Assembly (NCBI RefSeq): GCF_002409645.1 | Contig: NZ_DHNR01000031.1 | Span: 255,974-319,973 of the forward strand | Length of the DNA: 64,000 nucleotides | From: Acetobacter sp. UBA5411 | Lineage (GTDB): Bacteria > Pseudomonadota > Alphaproteobacteria > Acetobacterales > Acetobacteraceae | Reading direction: 5' to 3' | Shown here: one piece after another, positions 35,501 through 43,660 of the stretch | How positions within the stretch are numbered: the first letter of the stretch is position 1 | Layout of the letters: each line of letters opens with the position of its first letter | The notes under the pieces: generated by a model | What the model saw: only the letters and a program-made list of their open reading frames with translations | What the model was told of the DNA's origin: nothing | Database searches by the model: none | Position numbers and translations under genes: made by a program

Positions 35501-35982
35501 ACGCTGGCCGGCTCATCCTCTCGGGACCGAATATCATGGCGGGCTACCTTCTGACCGATCAGCCCGGCATCCTTCAGCCGCCTGAGGGTGGGGAGTATGA
35601 CACGGGCGACATTGTTTCGGTCGGAGCCGATGGTCACATCACCATTGTCGGGCGAGCCTCGCGGATCGCCAAACCGGGTGGCGAGATGGTGTCTCTCGCG
35701 GCGGTCGAGGACCTCGCCATGCGGGCCTGGCCAGAGGCGCTGTCGGTGGTGGTTGCTGTGCCCGATCCGCGCAAGGGAGAGCGGGTCATTCTTCTGACCG
35801 AGCAGCCTGACGCCGCACGATCAGCACTTGTGAAAGTGGCCAAGGAAATCGGCGCTGCGGACATCATGATCCCGACGGAAATCAGGGTTGTTCGCAAACT
35901 TCCTCTGCTTGGCTCGGGAAAGCCTGATTTTATTGCCGCACAGACTCTGGTGATGACGCCGGAAGTGGAAATGTCTCAATGA
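32599..35982 (+). CDS. Fused LplT-type transporter / acyltransferase / acyl-ACP synthetase
   Basis: 1127 residues, three domains. Residues 1 to about 420 are an MFS (LplT-like) lysophospholipid transporter with 12 helices. About 430-620 is a PlsC-type acyltransferase with NHVSWLDA (the H-x4-D motif, near residue 446) and FPEGRIT (near 515). About 640-1127 is an AMP-forming acyl-ACP synthetase with LFTSGSSGTPKGVVLTH (near 787) and YGVTECSPV (near 927). Together they re-import and re-acylate lysophospholipids at the inner membrane. In E. coli LplT and Aas are separate; the fusion is common in Alphaproteobacteria. GGAG lies eight bases before the ATG. Two palindromes upstream suggest repression, perhaps by an acyl-responsive TetR protein. 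Confidence 0.93.
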   Translation: MTASLLTERRFLPLFISLFASSLGDTLLRNALAALVLWTVAGGAPWIVAFAAAAFVLPAAFLSGLGGELADRMDKARLIRILKLVEIPIAFLAAAGLMTENIPVVLCALAAFGVVASLFAPVKYGILPDQIEAERLPVANALVEGAVFAAILIGSVVGTVLTGKIGATEAGFCIIGLACVSWLSARAIPASSAAVPDLRVQWNILASGAALLRELRADRRSWYAALAAAWFWIMGVTMLSLLSPVTRDVLKLTPTWNAVFLALFAVGIASGSALAAFLCGGRAILLPVSFGAALSGLAMIVLGFFLSHPVGLPFAIVPVCFFLVALGGGLIAVPTQTAVQTWANPQHRARVVAGMNMLAAIGMTVASLMLSITQRLDGESVAHGSEIIPFFVIGALTLLLAPVFARTLTRNLPGELLWCLFRVVYRLEVHGEENYPLPGEPAVITPNHVSWLDAALIVAIAPRKPTFAIDVRISRLWWVRMLLHFVPTVAVESGNPFGIRTMAQVVEHGAALVIFPEGRITVTGSLMGIQSGAASIADRADAPVVAVRIQGAERTGFSRLTRTQTPKARFPKIRITLFPPRKLAVTDDIFGRTRRNALTAALRDMMEEAVYRTTPADGTILQAAGRAARTYGMQRLAIEDPISGAMTWRKLLTASEVLGEALSTRLDPARPVGLLLPTSNATAVCLFGLWSRGFTPALLNATAGAAGLRAALLSAGITTIVTSRTFVEKARLAPVLEALNPMPDILFLEDLRGTIGLAQKLRGVLRARLAPAKAHIQREADDPAVVLFTSGSSGTPKGVVLTHRNILANIAQVTGRIGFSPADRVLCTLPLFHAFGLTGSFLLPLLSGIPTFLYPSPLHYAVIPKLAYFWNATVLFGTSTFLRGYARKAAPTDFRSLRLVVAGAERVQQSVRELWMEQFGLRIFEGYGVTECSPVVALNTPESSRSGTVGRLVPGMTAMLETVDGMPDAGRLILSGPNIMAGYLLTDQPGILQPPEGGEYDTGDIVSVGADGHITIVGRASRIAKPGGEMVSLAAVEDLAMRAWPEALSVVVAVPDPRKGERVILLTEQPDAARSALVKVAKEIGAADIMIPTEIRVVRKLPLLGSGKPDFIAAQTLVMTPEVEMSQ

Positions 35983-36725
35983 GGTCGGACTGGACGTAGA
36001 AATTGGCGTGAGAAACGTAAAATAATAGGCTGACAGCATAAGAGTGTTCAGGGCAAGGAAGCGAAAACGGCAGATATGACGCGTCCTACTGCTGTTTTCG
36101 TGAGAGGCATCCGGACTGATCGAGACAATCCGGGATGCGTGTCCACCATCGTATGTTTCTATCAACGTGTTTTAGGATCACGCATTTTACAGAACTGCTT
36201 TGAATGCGCAGATTAAAGGGCCTTCCCGGTTTCCTTTTTGCCTATGATCTGCCGTGGTATCTGGGCGCATCACTGATCTTGTCATTTTCTGTAGTAGCAA
36301 GGCGGCGTCAGTCTCACAGGATTATAAATTGCCGGTGAGAAGCTCAACATATTGGCTACGTCTCTATTGTGTCATCGCGACATGCTGGTGCGCCTATAGT
36401 GGCTCTGTTGGGTGATGCAGTTCAAAAATCGTAAGATGGAACTGTTTTCAGCAAAAGAATATCGACAATAAAACTGTCCATAAAATAAAACACACTCTGC
36501 GTGGACTAACTGTCTTTGTCCTTAAAACGTCATTAAAAACAAGTTGAGTATTGTTTGGAATAGTTTCTAAAAGGCGCGCAGGACGGCTTGAGGAAATGGT
36601 AATTCAGCAAGGTATGGCAAGATATTTACAGTTTTATTGCATTCTTTTGAATGATTTATTTCCGTGGCTCCTGTCGATTCAACAAGCAGCGATGCTTTAC
36701 TCGGACTCGAGGTTCCTCTTCCATC
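35983..36725. other. Long AT-rich intergenic region with tandem hairpins at its left end
   Basis: 743 bases. At 36063-36099 GAAAACGGCAG pairs with CTGCTGTTTTC (one G-T), and at 36107-36138 a second hairpin (GCATCCGGA with TCCGGGATGC, one bulge). Together they may terminate the upstream gene. The rest to the phospholipase start is A/T rich without a convincing gene, and contains that gene's promoter. I found no convincing PhoB box. Confidence 0.5.
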
Positions 36726-39092
36726 ATGACAATCAACATATCAAAGCGGAATTTCCTGCGCTCTTCGCTCGGCTCGGCTGCTGCCATGGCGACCCTTTCC
36801 ACCTTTCCGCCTGCCATTCGTCGTGCGCTCGCCATTGATGCGCATAACAGAACGGGCACCATCAAGGACGTAAAACACGTCGTGATGCTGATGCTGGAAA
36901 ACCGGTCCTTCGACAGTTACTTTGGCACGTTCAAAGGTGTGCGTGGGTATGGTGACCGCTTCCCTATTCCTACTCCCAATGGCGCCAACATCTTCTATCA
37001 GAACTATACGAAAAGCAGTGTCACAAGCACGCTGATTCCGTATCATCTCGATGAGACGAAGGGCAACGCGCTGCGGGCCGGCGGGACGCCGCATACATGG
37101 TCGGACGCACAGGCAGCGTGGGACAATGGACGCATGAGCTCCTGGCCGACGGCCAAGACGCCGCTGTCGATGGGTTATTACGAAACATCGGAAGTGCCGT
37201 TTCATCGTGCGCTGGCCGACGCCTTCACGATCTGCGATTCCTATCATTGCGGTATGCACACGGGAACAATCGCCAATCGTCTGTTCTACTGGACGGGCAC
37301 CAACGGCCCGAACGGCATCAGCCCCATTGATGGCAGCCGGGTTGAAGTGGCGGGCCTGAACAATCAGTTCAACGGTGGCAACGATATCGGTGCGTCGACG
37401 ACGGGCTGGACATGGACCACCTATGCTGATCGTCTGGAATCGGCTGGCGTCAGCTGGAAGGTTTACCAGAGCCTGATCGATAATTTTGGTTGTAACGAGA
37501 TGATGGGTTTCCGCCACTGGCGCGCCGCCATCGAAAAAATGCCTGCCGAAAGACGTCCTTTGTATGTCGCTTCCGAAAACATCACTCAGGATGTGACAGC
37601 AGCGGGTCCGTTCTACGATGCCAGCATTGACGATGCGCTCAGCCCGCTCGCCAAGGGCTTTGGCAACACGATGCCTTATGGTTTCCTTGAGACGTTCCGT
37701 GATGATATCCAGAATGGAACACTGCCGGAAGTCTCATGGATCATTCCGCCGTCAGCCTACAGTGAGCATCCGTCACCTTCCTGTCCTACTCAGGGTGGCT
37801 GGTATATTCAGGAAGTGCTCGACGCCCTTACATCCAATCCGGAAGTCTGGAGCAAGACCGTTCTGCTCGTGAACTACGATGAGAACGACGGCTTCTTTGA
37901 TCATCTGCCGCCTCCGTCAGCACCATCCCACAACGCTGACGGCACCCTCGCTGGTGGCAGCACGCTCAGCGATGACGCCATGGCGGTGGAATATCATAAC
38001 TTCACGCCCGCCACCTCCAGCCAGCCAGCGATCGATGGTCGTCCTTACGGACCCGGCCCACGCGTCGCCCTGTGGGCGATCTCCCCTTGGAGCCGCGGCG
38101 GTTTTGTGAATTCGCAGGTCTTCGATCATACTTCGACACTGATGTTCCTTGAGAAGCGTTTCGGTGTGACGGAGCCCCAGATCAGCGATTATCGTCGTGC
38201 CATCTGCGGTGATCTGACCTCATGCTTTGACTTCGTAAATCCGAACAAGCGGGCGATCCCGACACTGTCTGGTCGCAGCACCAAGGATGACGCGGACAGT
38301 CTGGCTGTTGCCCAGAAGGCAGAAGCGGCGATTGCTGTTCCGGCCGCCACGACGACTTCCACGCTGCCGAAGCAGGCAACCGGCACGCGTCCGTCTCGTG
38401 CTCTTCCTTACGAACTGCATGTCGCGTCACAGGTTGACGTGAGCGGAGGCACGGTCACGCTGCAATTTACCAATACAAGCTGTGATGGCGCTGGCGCTGT
38501 TTTCCACGTCTATGATCGCAATCACCTTGATCTGGTGCCGCGTCGTTATGTGGTGGAAGCCCAGAAGTCACTCAGCGGTGTCTGGACACCCACGGCAGAT
38601 GACAAGGGTAGCTACAATCTCTGGGTGCTCGGCCCCAATGGCTATCATCGCGAGTTCATCGGCAATATCACCGAGCTGAGCAACGGCAGTAATCCGGAAA
38701 TCGAGGTCTCCTACAAAACCCGTGGCAGGGCTGAAATTGTTGTGAAGCTGCACAACCACGGTCGCCACGCCTGTTCCTTCATGGCGGAATCAGAAGCCTA
38801 CAGGGTTGATGGTCCGAATGGCGTGCGTGTTGCGCCGGGCGGTTCCAACGAACTGCGCTGGCCGGTTGAGGATAACGGCAACTGGTATGATTTCACGATC
38901 ACATGCAGTGCGTCGGCATCCTTCAAGCGTCGCATCGCTGGCCGTATTGAAACCGGTGAGGATTCCATTTCCGATCCGGCGATGGGGGGCGGTCATGCAG
39001 GCAATCGTCCGCAGTCATCCCATCACCATCATGAGGACATGTGGCCTGATTTCCGGGAAGAAGACCCCATGATGGGCCGCCACAGATTCTGA
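36726..39092 (+). CDS. Tat-exported phosphocholine-specific phospholipase C
   Basis: 788 residues from ATG 36726. A twin-arginine-type signal reads SKRNFLRSSLGSAAAMATL (KR in place of RR). The catalytic phosphoesterase domain begins KHVVMLMLENRSFDSYFGTFKGVRGYGDR (near residue 50), with the metal or substrate region SPWSRGGFVNSQVFDHTSTLMFLEKRFG later. Two C-terminal beta domains (DUF756 type) begin near residue 555 and 650. The tail is His-rich (HHHHEDMWPD). The family hydrolyses phosphatidylcholine and sphingomyelin outside the cytoplasmic membrane. The open frame reaches 36651, but the Tat signal defines the start. The ribosome-binding site is weak. Confidence 0.93.
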   Translation: MTINISKRNFLRSSLGSAAAMATLSTFPPAIRRALAIDAHNRTGTIKDVKHVVMLMLENRSFDSYFGTFKGVRGYGDRFPIPTPNGANIFYQNYTKSSVTSTLIPYHLDETKGNALRAGGTPHTWSDAQAAWDNGRMSSWPTAKTPLSMGYYETSEVPFHRALADAFTICDSYHCGMHTGTIANRLFYWTGTNGPNGISPIDGSRVEVAGLNNQFNGGNDIGASTTGWTWTTYADRLESAGVSWKVYQSLIDNFGCNEMMGFRHWRAAIEKMPAERRPLYVASENITQDVTAAGPFYDASIDDALSPLAKGFGNTMPYGFLETFRDDIQNGTLPEVSWIIPPSAYSEHPSPSCPTQGGWYIQEVLDALTSNPEVWSKTVLLVNYDENDGFFDHLPPPSAPSHNADGTLAGGSTLSDDAMAVEYHNFTPATSSQPAIDGRPYGPGPRVALWAISPWSRGGFVNSQVFDHTSTLMFLEKRFGVTEPQISDYRRAICGDLTSCFDFVNPNKRAIPTLSGRSTKDDADSLAVAQKAEAAIAVPAATTTSTLPKQATGTRPSRALPYELHVASQVDVSGGTVTLQFTNTSCDGAGAVFHVYDRNHLDLVPRRYVVEAQKSLSGVWTPTADDKGSYNLWVLGPNGYHREFIGNITELSNGSNPEIEVSYKTRGRAEIVVKLHNHGRHACSFMAESEAYRVDGPNGVRVAPGGSNELRWPVEDNGNWYDFTITCSASASFKRRIAGRIETGEDSISDPAMGGGHAGNRPQSSHHHHEDMWPDFREEDPMMGRHRF

Positions 39093-39156
39093 TTACAAGG
39101 CTCTGATGGGTGGAGCATCCGCTTCATCCGTCAGTGTTTTGAAAGTGTTGCAGAAC

Positions 39157-39194
39157 AAAAAACGGCATCGATCCCGTGGGGTCGATGCCGTTTT
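39157..39194. terminator. Bidirectional terminator between phospholipase C and polyol permease
   Basis: AAAACGGCATCGA and TCGATGCCGTTTT form a stem of more than ten pairs, with A run on the left and T run on the right, so it works in both directions. It lies between two convergent genes. Confidence 0.88.
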
Positions 39195-39255
39195 CCATGT
39201 CAGCGCTGACTGATGGTCTTGAGTACCCTCAGTCAGTCATTTTGAACATGCCGGT

Positions 39256-40596
39256 TCAGATGGCGTGTTCCATCGCATAGGCTTCGCGGTCACGAAGGCT
39301 CTGCTTCTTTTCCAGCATCTCGGTATGACGACGGGCTTCCGGTGAAACGCGGAGGCAGAGCGTCAACGCGCCAGCGGCCAAATACAGACCGGAGAAGCTC
39401 CAGATCACGCCTTCAAGACCCATGCCGAACCAGGATTCGCAGATCCCGACAACAGCCGGACCAACCCATGTGCTGGCGCCTGCGCCAAGGCCGAGGATGG
39501 ACAGGGCAGCGGCTTTCTCTTTCGGGCAGATCAGCGGCATCAGGCCGGACATCGGCACGAAGGCTGCGACGGTACCGCCATAGATGAAGCCAGCGAGCGC
39601 GGCGAGCGGGAAATTGCCCGGGAACCAGAGCGGCACATAGTAGAAGAGCGGAATGGTGAGGCAGCAGCCGACACAGCCACCAACAGCCACGACAAAGCGA
39701 TGGCCGAGCTTGTCAGCCAGCATGCCTGCGGCAAGGTTGAACAGGATGTTGCCGAGGAAGATCAGGGACAGCAGATCAAGCCACTGGGCCTGCGAGAAAT
39801 GCAGCTCATCGACAAAGAAGGCTGGCATGATGGCCAGAAACGCATATTCGGACGAGGTGTTGATCGTACGGATGACACCAGCGGCCAGCGTCTTGGGCTC
39901 GCGCCATGTGATGCTGATCGAGCCGAAGAAGGCTTTCTTCTTGTCTGCGCCTGCCGGCAGCAGGGACTTGGAACCTGTGGGCTCACGCACGAACAGCAGA
40001 GCGGTCAAACCACCCAGAATGACCAGACCCAGCGAGCACCAGAATGTCGCCAGCTCTCCGATATAAGGGATGGTGTAACGCGCGAACTGGGAACCAAGCG
40101 TCGGGAGACCAGCCGAGAAGGAGAACCAGAACCAGCCAGCAGCGGAGCCGAGCATACGAGCTGGTGTCGCAGCGGCGATCCACACAAGGAAGCCGTAGGC
40201 GAACAGCGGGTAGGCGAAGCCACGCAGCGTGTAGAACAGCAGCGTCATGTTCAGATTGTCAGGTCCGAGCCCCAGCGACAGAAAACCGACTTCCAGAGCG
40301 GCCCACATGACAAGTCCGGCCCACATGGTGCGGCGCGGTCCATACAGATCGGAAAGGGGACCTGCCAGCCATGCCGAAATCATGACGGTCACGCCGTAGG
40401 TGGTGAACATGAGGTTCACATCGCCCTGCGTATGGCCGTGGTGAAGCATGTAGGTATCGAGATATCCTGCCTCCACGCCATCACCGACCATGAAAAGCAG
40501 CAGGCCGATGAAACCGAACAGCAGAGGTTGGGGGATACCAAGACGCGCGGCGATGCCACGCGGTTCCGTCGATGTCTGAGGGACTGTCCCTGACAA
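39256..40596 (-). CDS. MFS polyol permease (RbtT/DalT/CsbX type)
   Basis: 446 residues starting at TTG 40596, which has AGGAGA seven bases upstream; an ATG 96 bases earlier is in frame but has no such site and no family sequence. The protein opens with RLGIPQPLLFGFIGLLLFMVGDGVEAGYLDTYM and has GPLSDLYGPRRTMW and FAYPLFAYGFLVWIAAATP, which match the ribitol/D-arabinitol permeases. About 12 helices. It imports pentitols or related polyols at the inner membrane. Acetic acid bacteria mostly oxidise polyols in the periplasm, so an uptake route is notable. No dehydrogenase gene is adjacent. A bidirectional terminator follows. Confidence 0.9.
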   Translation of the reverse strand: MSGTVPQTSTEPRGIAARLGIPQPLLFGFIGLLLFMVGDGVEAGYLDTYMLHHGHTQGDVNLMFTTYGVTVMISAWLAGPLSDLYGPRRTMWAGLVMWAALEVGFLSLGLGPDNLNMTLLFYTLRGFAYPLFAYGFLVWIAAATPARMLGSAAGWFWFSFSAGLPTLGSQFARYTIPYIGELATFWCSLGLVILGGLTALLFVREPTGSKSLLPAGADKKKAFFGSISITWREPKTLAAGVIRTINTSSEYAFLAIMPAFFVDELHFSQAQWLDLLSLIFLGNILFNLAAGMLADKLGHRFVVAVGGCVGCCLTIPLFYYVPLWFPGNFPLAALAGFIYGGTVAAFVPMSGLMPLICPKEKAAALSILGLGAGASTWVGPAVVGICESWFGMGLEGVIWSFSGLYLAAGALTLCLRVSPEARRHTEMLEKKQSLRDREAYAMEHAI

Positions 40597-41185
40597 AACG
40601 CTTTCTCCTATGAAGTTTTCAATGCCAGGGTTTAAAGGGCGCAGCCGTATTGAACCCCTGGACGCAGGCGTGAGTATGAACTGACGCCGCAATTGATGTT
40701 AACGTACGGACCAGAGAAATTCCCTGTAAGTACATTCAACGTTCCATCAGACTCTTTTAAAGAAACAGAGGCTGATTTTCAATATATTTTTTACAAATAT
40801 AGATCGTTATATCTACTTAAATGTATAATATTTTTACAAATATACTTATAATGTTAAAAATAATTCATTAAATTACTATTTGATTTTATATTTTATTTTC
40901 GTTGTATTTAGCGTGTGAATTCCACTGCGGTTCCTGTAAAAATAATCCCGAAAAAATAATGATTTTTCTGAATGTGCAGGATAAACAAAAAACTATATTG
41001 AAAAAGATCTTTGTTATATATTTAAACTTTTAAATTAGATCGAAAATTCATAATTTGGACCGGAAAAACTTTGATATAAACAAAGCAGATTCAATCAGCA
41101 GAATCCAGTGTCGTCCAGTCTCATCGAAAAGTACTCCCGAGGGCAACCGTTCACACTATCCCGCCTCTCCGCTACACTCTGGAGC
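40597..41185. other. AT-rich divergent promoter region
   Basis: About 590 bases between the divergent polyol permease and DsbA-like genes. From 40770 to 41070 the sequence is extremely A/T rich with TATA-like runs. It must hold both promoters. No gene or clear operator is seen. Confidence 0.5.
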
Positions 41186-41953
41186 ATGATACGCAACCAA
41201 CGCTCCCGGGTCCGCACCGCATTGCTCGCCGTGCTGGCCTCCACCTCTCTGTTCAGCAGCCTGTCTGCCCGTGCAGATAGCGGCTTTACGCCTACCCAGC
41301 GCAAAGAGATCGTCGATATCGTGCGCGAAGCCCTGAAACAGGATCCTTCCATCCTTGCCGACGCCGTGGCGGCGATGCGCGCTCAGGGTGAAGCGGCGCA
41401 GCAGGCCGCCAGCCTGAAGGCCGTGCATGAAAATGCTGGCAAGTTCAGCGCTACCACCACGGATGTCGTGCTGGGCAACCCGCAGGGCTCCGTGACGGTC
41501 GTTGAGTTCTACGATCCACGCTGCCCTTACTGCCGCAAGGTGCTGCCGGTGATCGACCGACTGGTGGCCGAAGATCCTGACCTTCGCTTCGTCGAGAAGG
41601 TAATCCCTGTGCTGGGGCCGAACAGTCAGCTGGAAGCGCAGGCTCTGCTGGCCGCGGCTCGTCAGAACGCCTACCTCAAGTTCCAGCATGCCCTGATGCT
41701 GGACAGCCAGCCGCCGTCCATCGACCGTATCCGCTCCATCGCGAAATCAGTGGGTCTTGATGTGGCGACGCTTGAGAAGGACATGAAGGGGGCAGAGGTC
41801 ACCAGCCTGCTCAACGAAAACCTCGAGCTGGCCCGCAAGGTCGGTGTCGATGGCACACCGACCTTCATCATTGGCGAGAAGACAGTCATCCCGGGCGCGG
41901 TTTCGGAAGCCGACCTGAAGGCCGCCATCGCGGCGGCGCGAAAAGCGAAATAA
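41186..41953 (+). CDS. Periplasmic DsbA-like thiol-disulfide oxidoreductase
   Basis: 255 residues from ATG 41186. The signal peptide spans residues 1-30 (TALLAVLASTSLFSSLSARA). An N-terminal helical region (QRKEIVDIVREALKQDPSILADAV) is followed by a thioredoxin fold with active-site CPYC (residues 113-116) in VEFYDPRCPYCRKVLP and the cis-proline loop GVDGTPTFIIG. This is the Com1/ScsC-like branch of DsbA proteins, which shuffle or oxidise disulfides in the periplasm. The frame is open to 41108, but only the later start gives a signal peptide. A GGAG lies just before the ATG, closer than usual. A terminator follows at 41959. Confidence 0.9.
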   Translation: MIRNQRSRVRTALLAVLASTSLFSSLSARADSGFTPTQRKEIVDIVREALKQDPSILADAVAAMRAQGEAAQQAASLKAVHENAGKFSATTTDVVLGNPQGSVTVVEFYDPRCPYCRKVLPVIDRLVAEDPDLRFVEKVIPVLGPNSQLEAQALLAAARQNAYLKFQHALMLDSQPPSIDRIRSIAKSVGLDVATLEKDMKGAEVTSLLNENLELARKVGVDGTPTFIIGEKTVIPGAVSEADLKAAIAAARKAK

Positions 41954-41958
41954 TCCGC

Positions 41959-41986
41959 ATGGGACCGGATTTCATGACGGTCCCAT
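41959..41986 (+). terminator. Terminator after the DsbA-like gene
   Basis: ATGGGACCG and CGGTCCCAT form a nine-base-pair stem around a ten-base loop, followed by TTCT. It starts six bases after the stop codon. Confidence 0.7.
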
Positions 41987-42075
41987 TTCTCTGGTCAAAG
42001 CCAGCCTGTTCCAGAGCTGGATCGCACTGCTCCAGTCATATTTCAGCTTTCTGACAGCGATGCTCGAAAGTAGGG

Positions 42076-42135
42076 CAGACTGTTCCTCAGTCTGAAAATT
42101 TTTCTGCCTTGCAGCACCTGTCAGATAAGGTGCTG
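42076..42135 (+). other. Two hairpins in the leader of the FAD-FAD-kinase operon
   Basis: CAGACTG-TTCCT-CAGTCTG (42076-42094) and CAGCACCT-loop-AGGTGCTG (42112-42135) are perfect stems of seven and eight pairs, 100-160 bases upstream of the operon start. The first is followed by AAAATTTTTCT, weakly like a terminator. They may be a regulatory leader or simply end upstream transcription. Confidence 0.4.
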
Positions 42136-42235
42136 AGGGAAGCTGTCCCGGACACTGCTCAACCAGCCTTGATCTTGTTGCGGTAGAGAAACATAATCTA
42201 CGCATGACGATCGCACAGCTTTTCTGGACAGATGT

Positions 42236-43660
42236 ATGACGGAGACAATGGCTGATGACAGCCTTTATGACATAGCGATCATCGGCGGAGGTGTCGTCGG
42301 CTGCGCTATCTTCCGCGCCTGCGTGCTGGCTGGCGCGCGCACCGTGTTGCTGGAAAAGGGCGGCGATCTGCTGGAGGGTGCGAGCAAGGCCAACAGCGCC
42401 ATTCTGCATACCGGTTTCGACGCCACGCCGGACACGCTGGAAGCGGCCTGCGTGAGGCGGGGGTACGCCTTGTATCGTGAAATCTGTGCCGACATGAACC
42501 TGTCGGTGGTGAAAACCGGCGCCATGGTCGTGGCGTGGACAGACGAGGATCTCGCGCAGTTTCCGAAAATCATCGAGAAGGCGGCACGCAACGGCGTGAC
42601 AGTGAGGCTTCTGGATGCACGAGAGGCGAGGGAGCGGGAACCCGCGCTGGCACACGATGTGCGTGGCGCAGTGCTGGTCGAAGGCGAGCATCTGATCGAC
42701 CCGTGGTCCGCACCTTTGGCCTATGCGAGACAGGCGCTCCTCAATGGCGGCACGCTGTTGCGGCGGGCACTGGTTGAAGGCGGCATGCGGCAGGATGGCG
42801 TCTGGCATCTGGACATCGCGGGCAAACCAGTCGTTCAGGCCCGAACGGTCATCAACTGCGCCGGGAATTATGGCGATCTGGTCGAAGCCATTGCCCGACC
42901 TTCGCCGTTCCAAATCACGCCCCGTAAGGGGCAATTCGTGGTCTTCGACAAGACGGCTCATGATCTGTTTCGCACGATCATCCTGCCGGTGCCGACAGCT
43001 CTCACGAAAGGCGTGGTCGTCACGCGCACAGTGTTCGGAAACGTTCTTGTCGGACCGACAGCAGAACCGCAGCAGGCACGCGAATTTCCGACAGTCGACC
43101 ACGATAATCTTGAAGCGCTTCGTAAAGCCGCTTTCCGGATCATCCCGGCCCTGCGCGAGCATGATGTTACGACCACCTATGCGGGCCTGCGCCCTGCCAC
43201 GCAGTTCAGTGACTATCAGATCGAAGCCCTGAAAACCGAAGGCTGGATCACCGTGGGCGGTATCCGTTCGACCGGCCTGACCGGCGCGCTGGGGATCGCC
43301 GAGCATGTCGTGACGCTGTATCGCGACAACTTCGCGGACCCTGCGCCGCTGAAGGATGTGGCTCTGCCGCAGATGCCCAATCTGGTGGAGGAGCGGCCGC
43401 GTCCATGGATGCAGCCGGAGCGCGGGCCAATCGCCTGCCACTGTGAGCGTGTCACAGAGAAGGAAATCGAGATCGCGCTGAAGGACGAGGTGCTTCCGGC
43501 CGGAACACTTGGTGGCCTGCGACGGCGGACACGCTGCATGATGGGTCGCTGTCAGGGTTTTTACTGCACGCGTCGGGTTATGGAACTTGCGGAGGCGCAT
43601 CTGCCGGGACTGGTCACACCGATCGGGGAGGACCAGAGGGGAGATGGGCGCGATGTATGA
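42236..43660 (+). CDS. FAD-dependent oxidoreductase, GlpA/LhgO-like with BFD [2Fe-2S] domain
   Basis: 474 residues. The FAD-binding motif DIAIIGGGVVGCAIF is near residue 12, and the DAO substrate domain follows (ANSAILHTGFDATP, CAGNYGDLVEAIA, TYAGLRPATQFSDYQIE). The C-terminal BFD-like domain has CHCERVTEKEIEIAL and CMMGRCQGFYC, four cysteines spaced to bind an iron-sulfur cluster. This layout is known from anaerobic-type glycerol-3-phosphate dehydrogenases (GlpA) and relatives. The protein overlaps the next FAD gene by about eight bases, and an FGGY kinase follows, so a kinase-then-dehydrogenase route for glycerol or a similar polyol is inferred. Substrate is not proven. Confidence 0.88.
   Translation: MTETMADDSLYDIAIIGGGVVGCAIFRACVLAGARTVLLEKGGDLLEGASKANSAILHTGFDATPDTLEAACVRRGYALYREICADMNLSVVKTGAMVVAWTDEDLAQFPKIIEKAARNGVTVRLLDAREAREREPALAHDVRGAVLVEGEHLIDPWSAPLAYARQALLNGGTLLRRALVEGGMRQDGVWHLDIAGKPVVQARTVINCAGNYGDLVEAIARPSPFQITPRKGQFVVFDKTAHDLFRTIILPVPTALTKGVVVTRTVFGNVLVGPTAEPQQAREFPTVDHDNLEALRKAAFRIIPALREHDVTTTYAGLRPATQFSDYQIEALKTEGWITVGGIRSTGLTGALGIAEHVVTLYRDNFADPAPLKDVALPQMPNLVEERPRPWMQPERGPIACHCERVTEKEIEIALKDEVLPAGTLGGLRRRTRCMMGRCQGFYCTRRVMELAEAHLPGLVTPIGEDQRGDGRDV

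Noticed and set aside
36510..36532. Possible PhoB box upstream of phospholipase C
   Set aside because: One CTGTC-like unit is present, but the 11-base direct-repeat spacing is not met.
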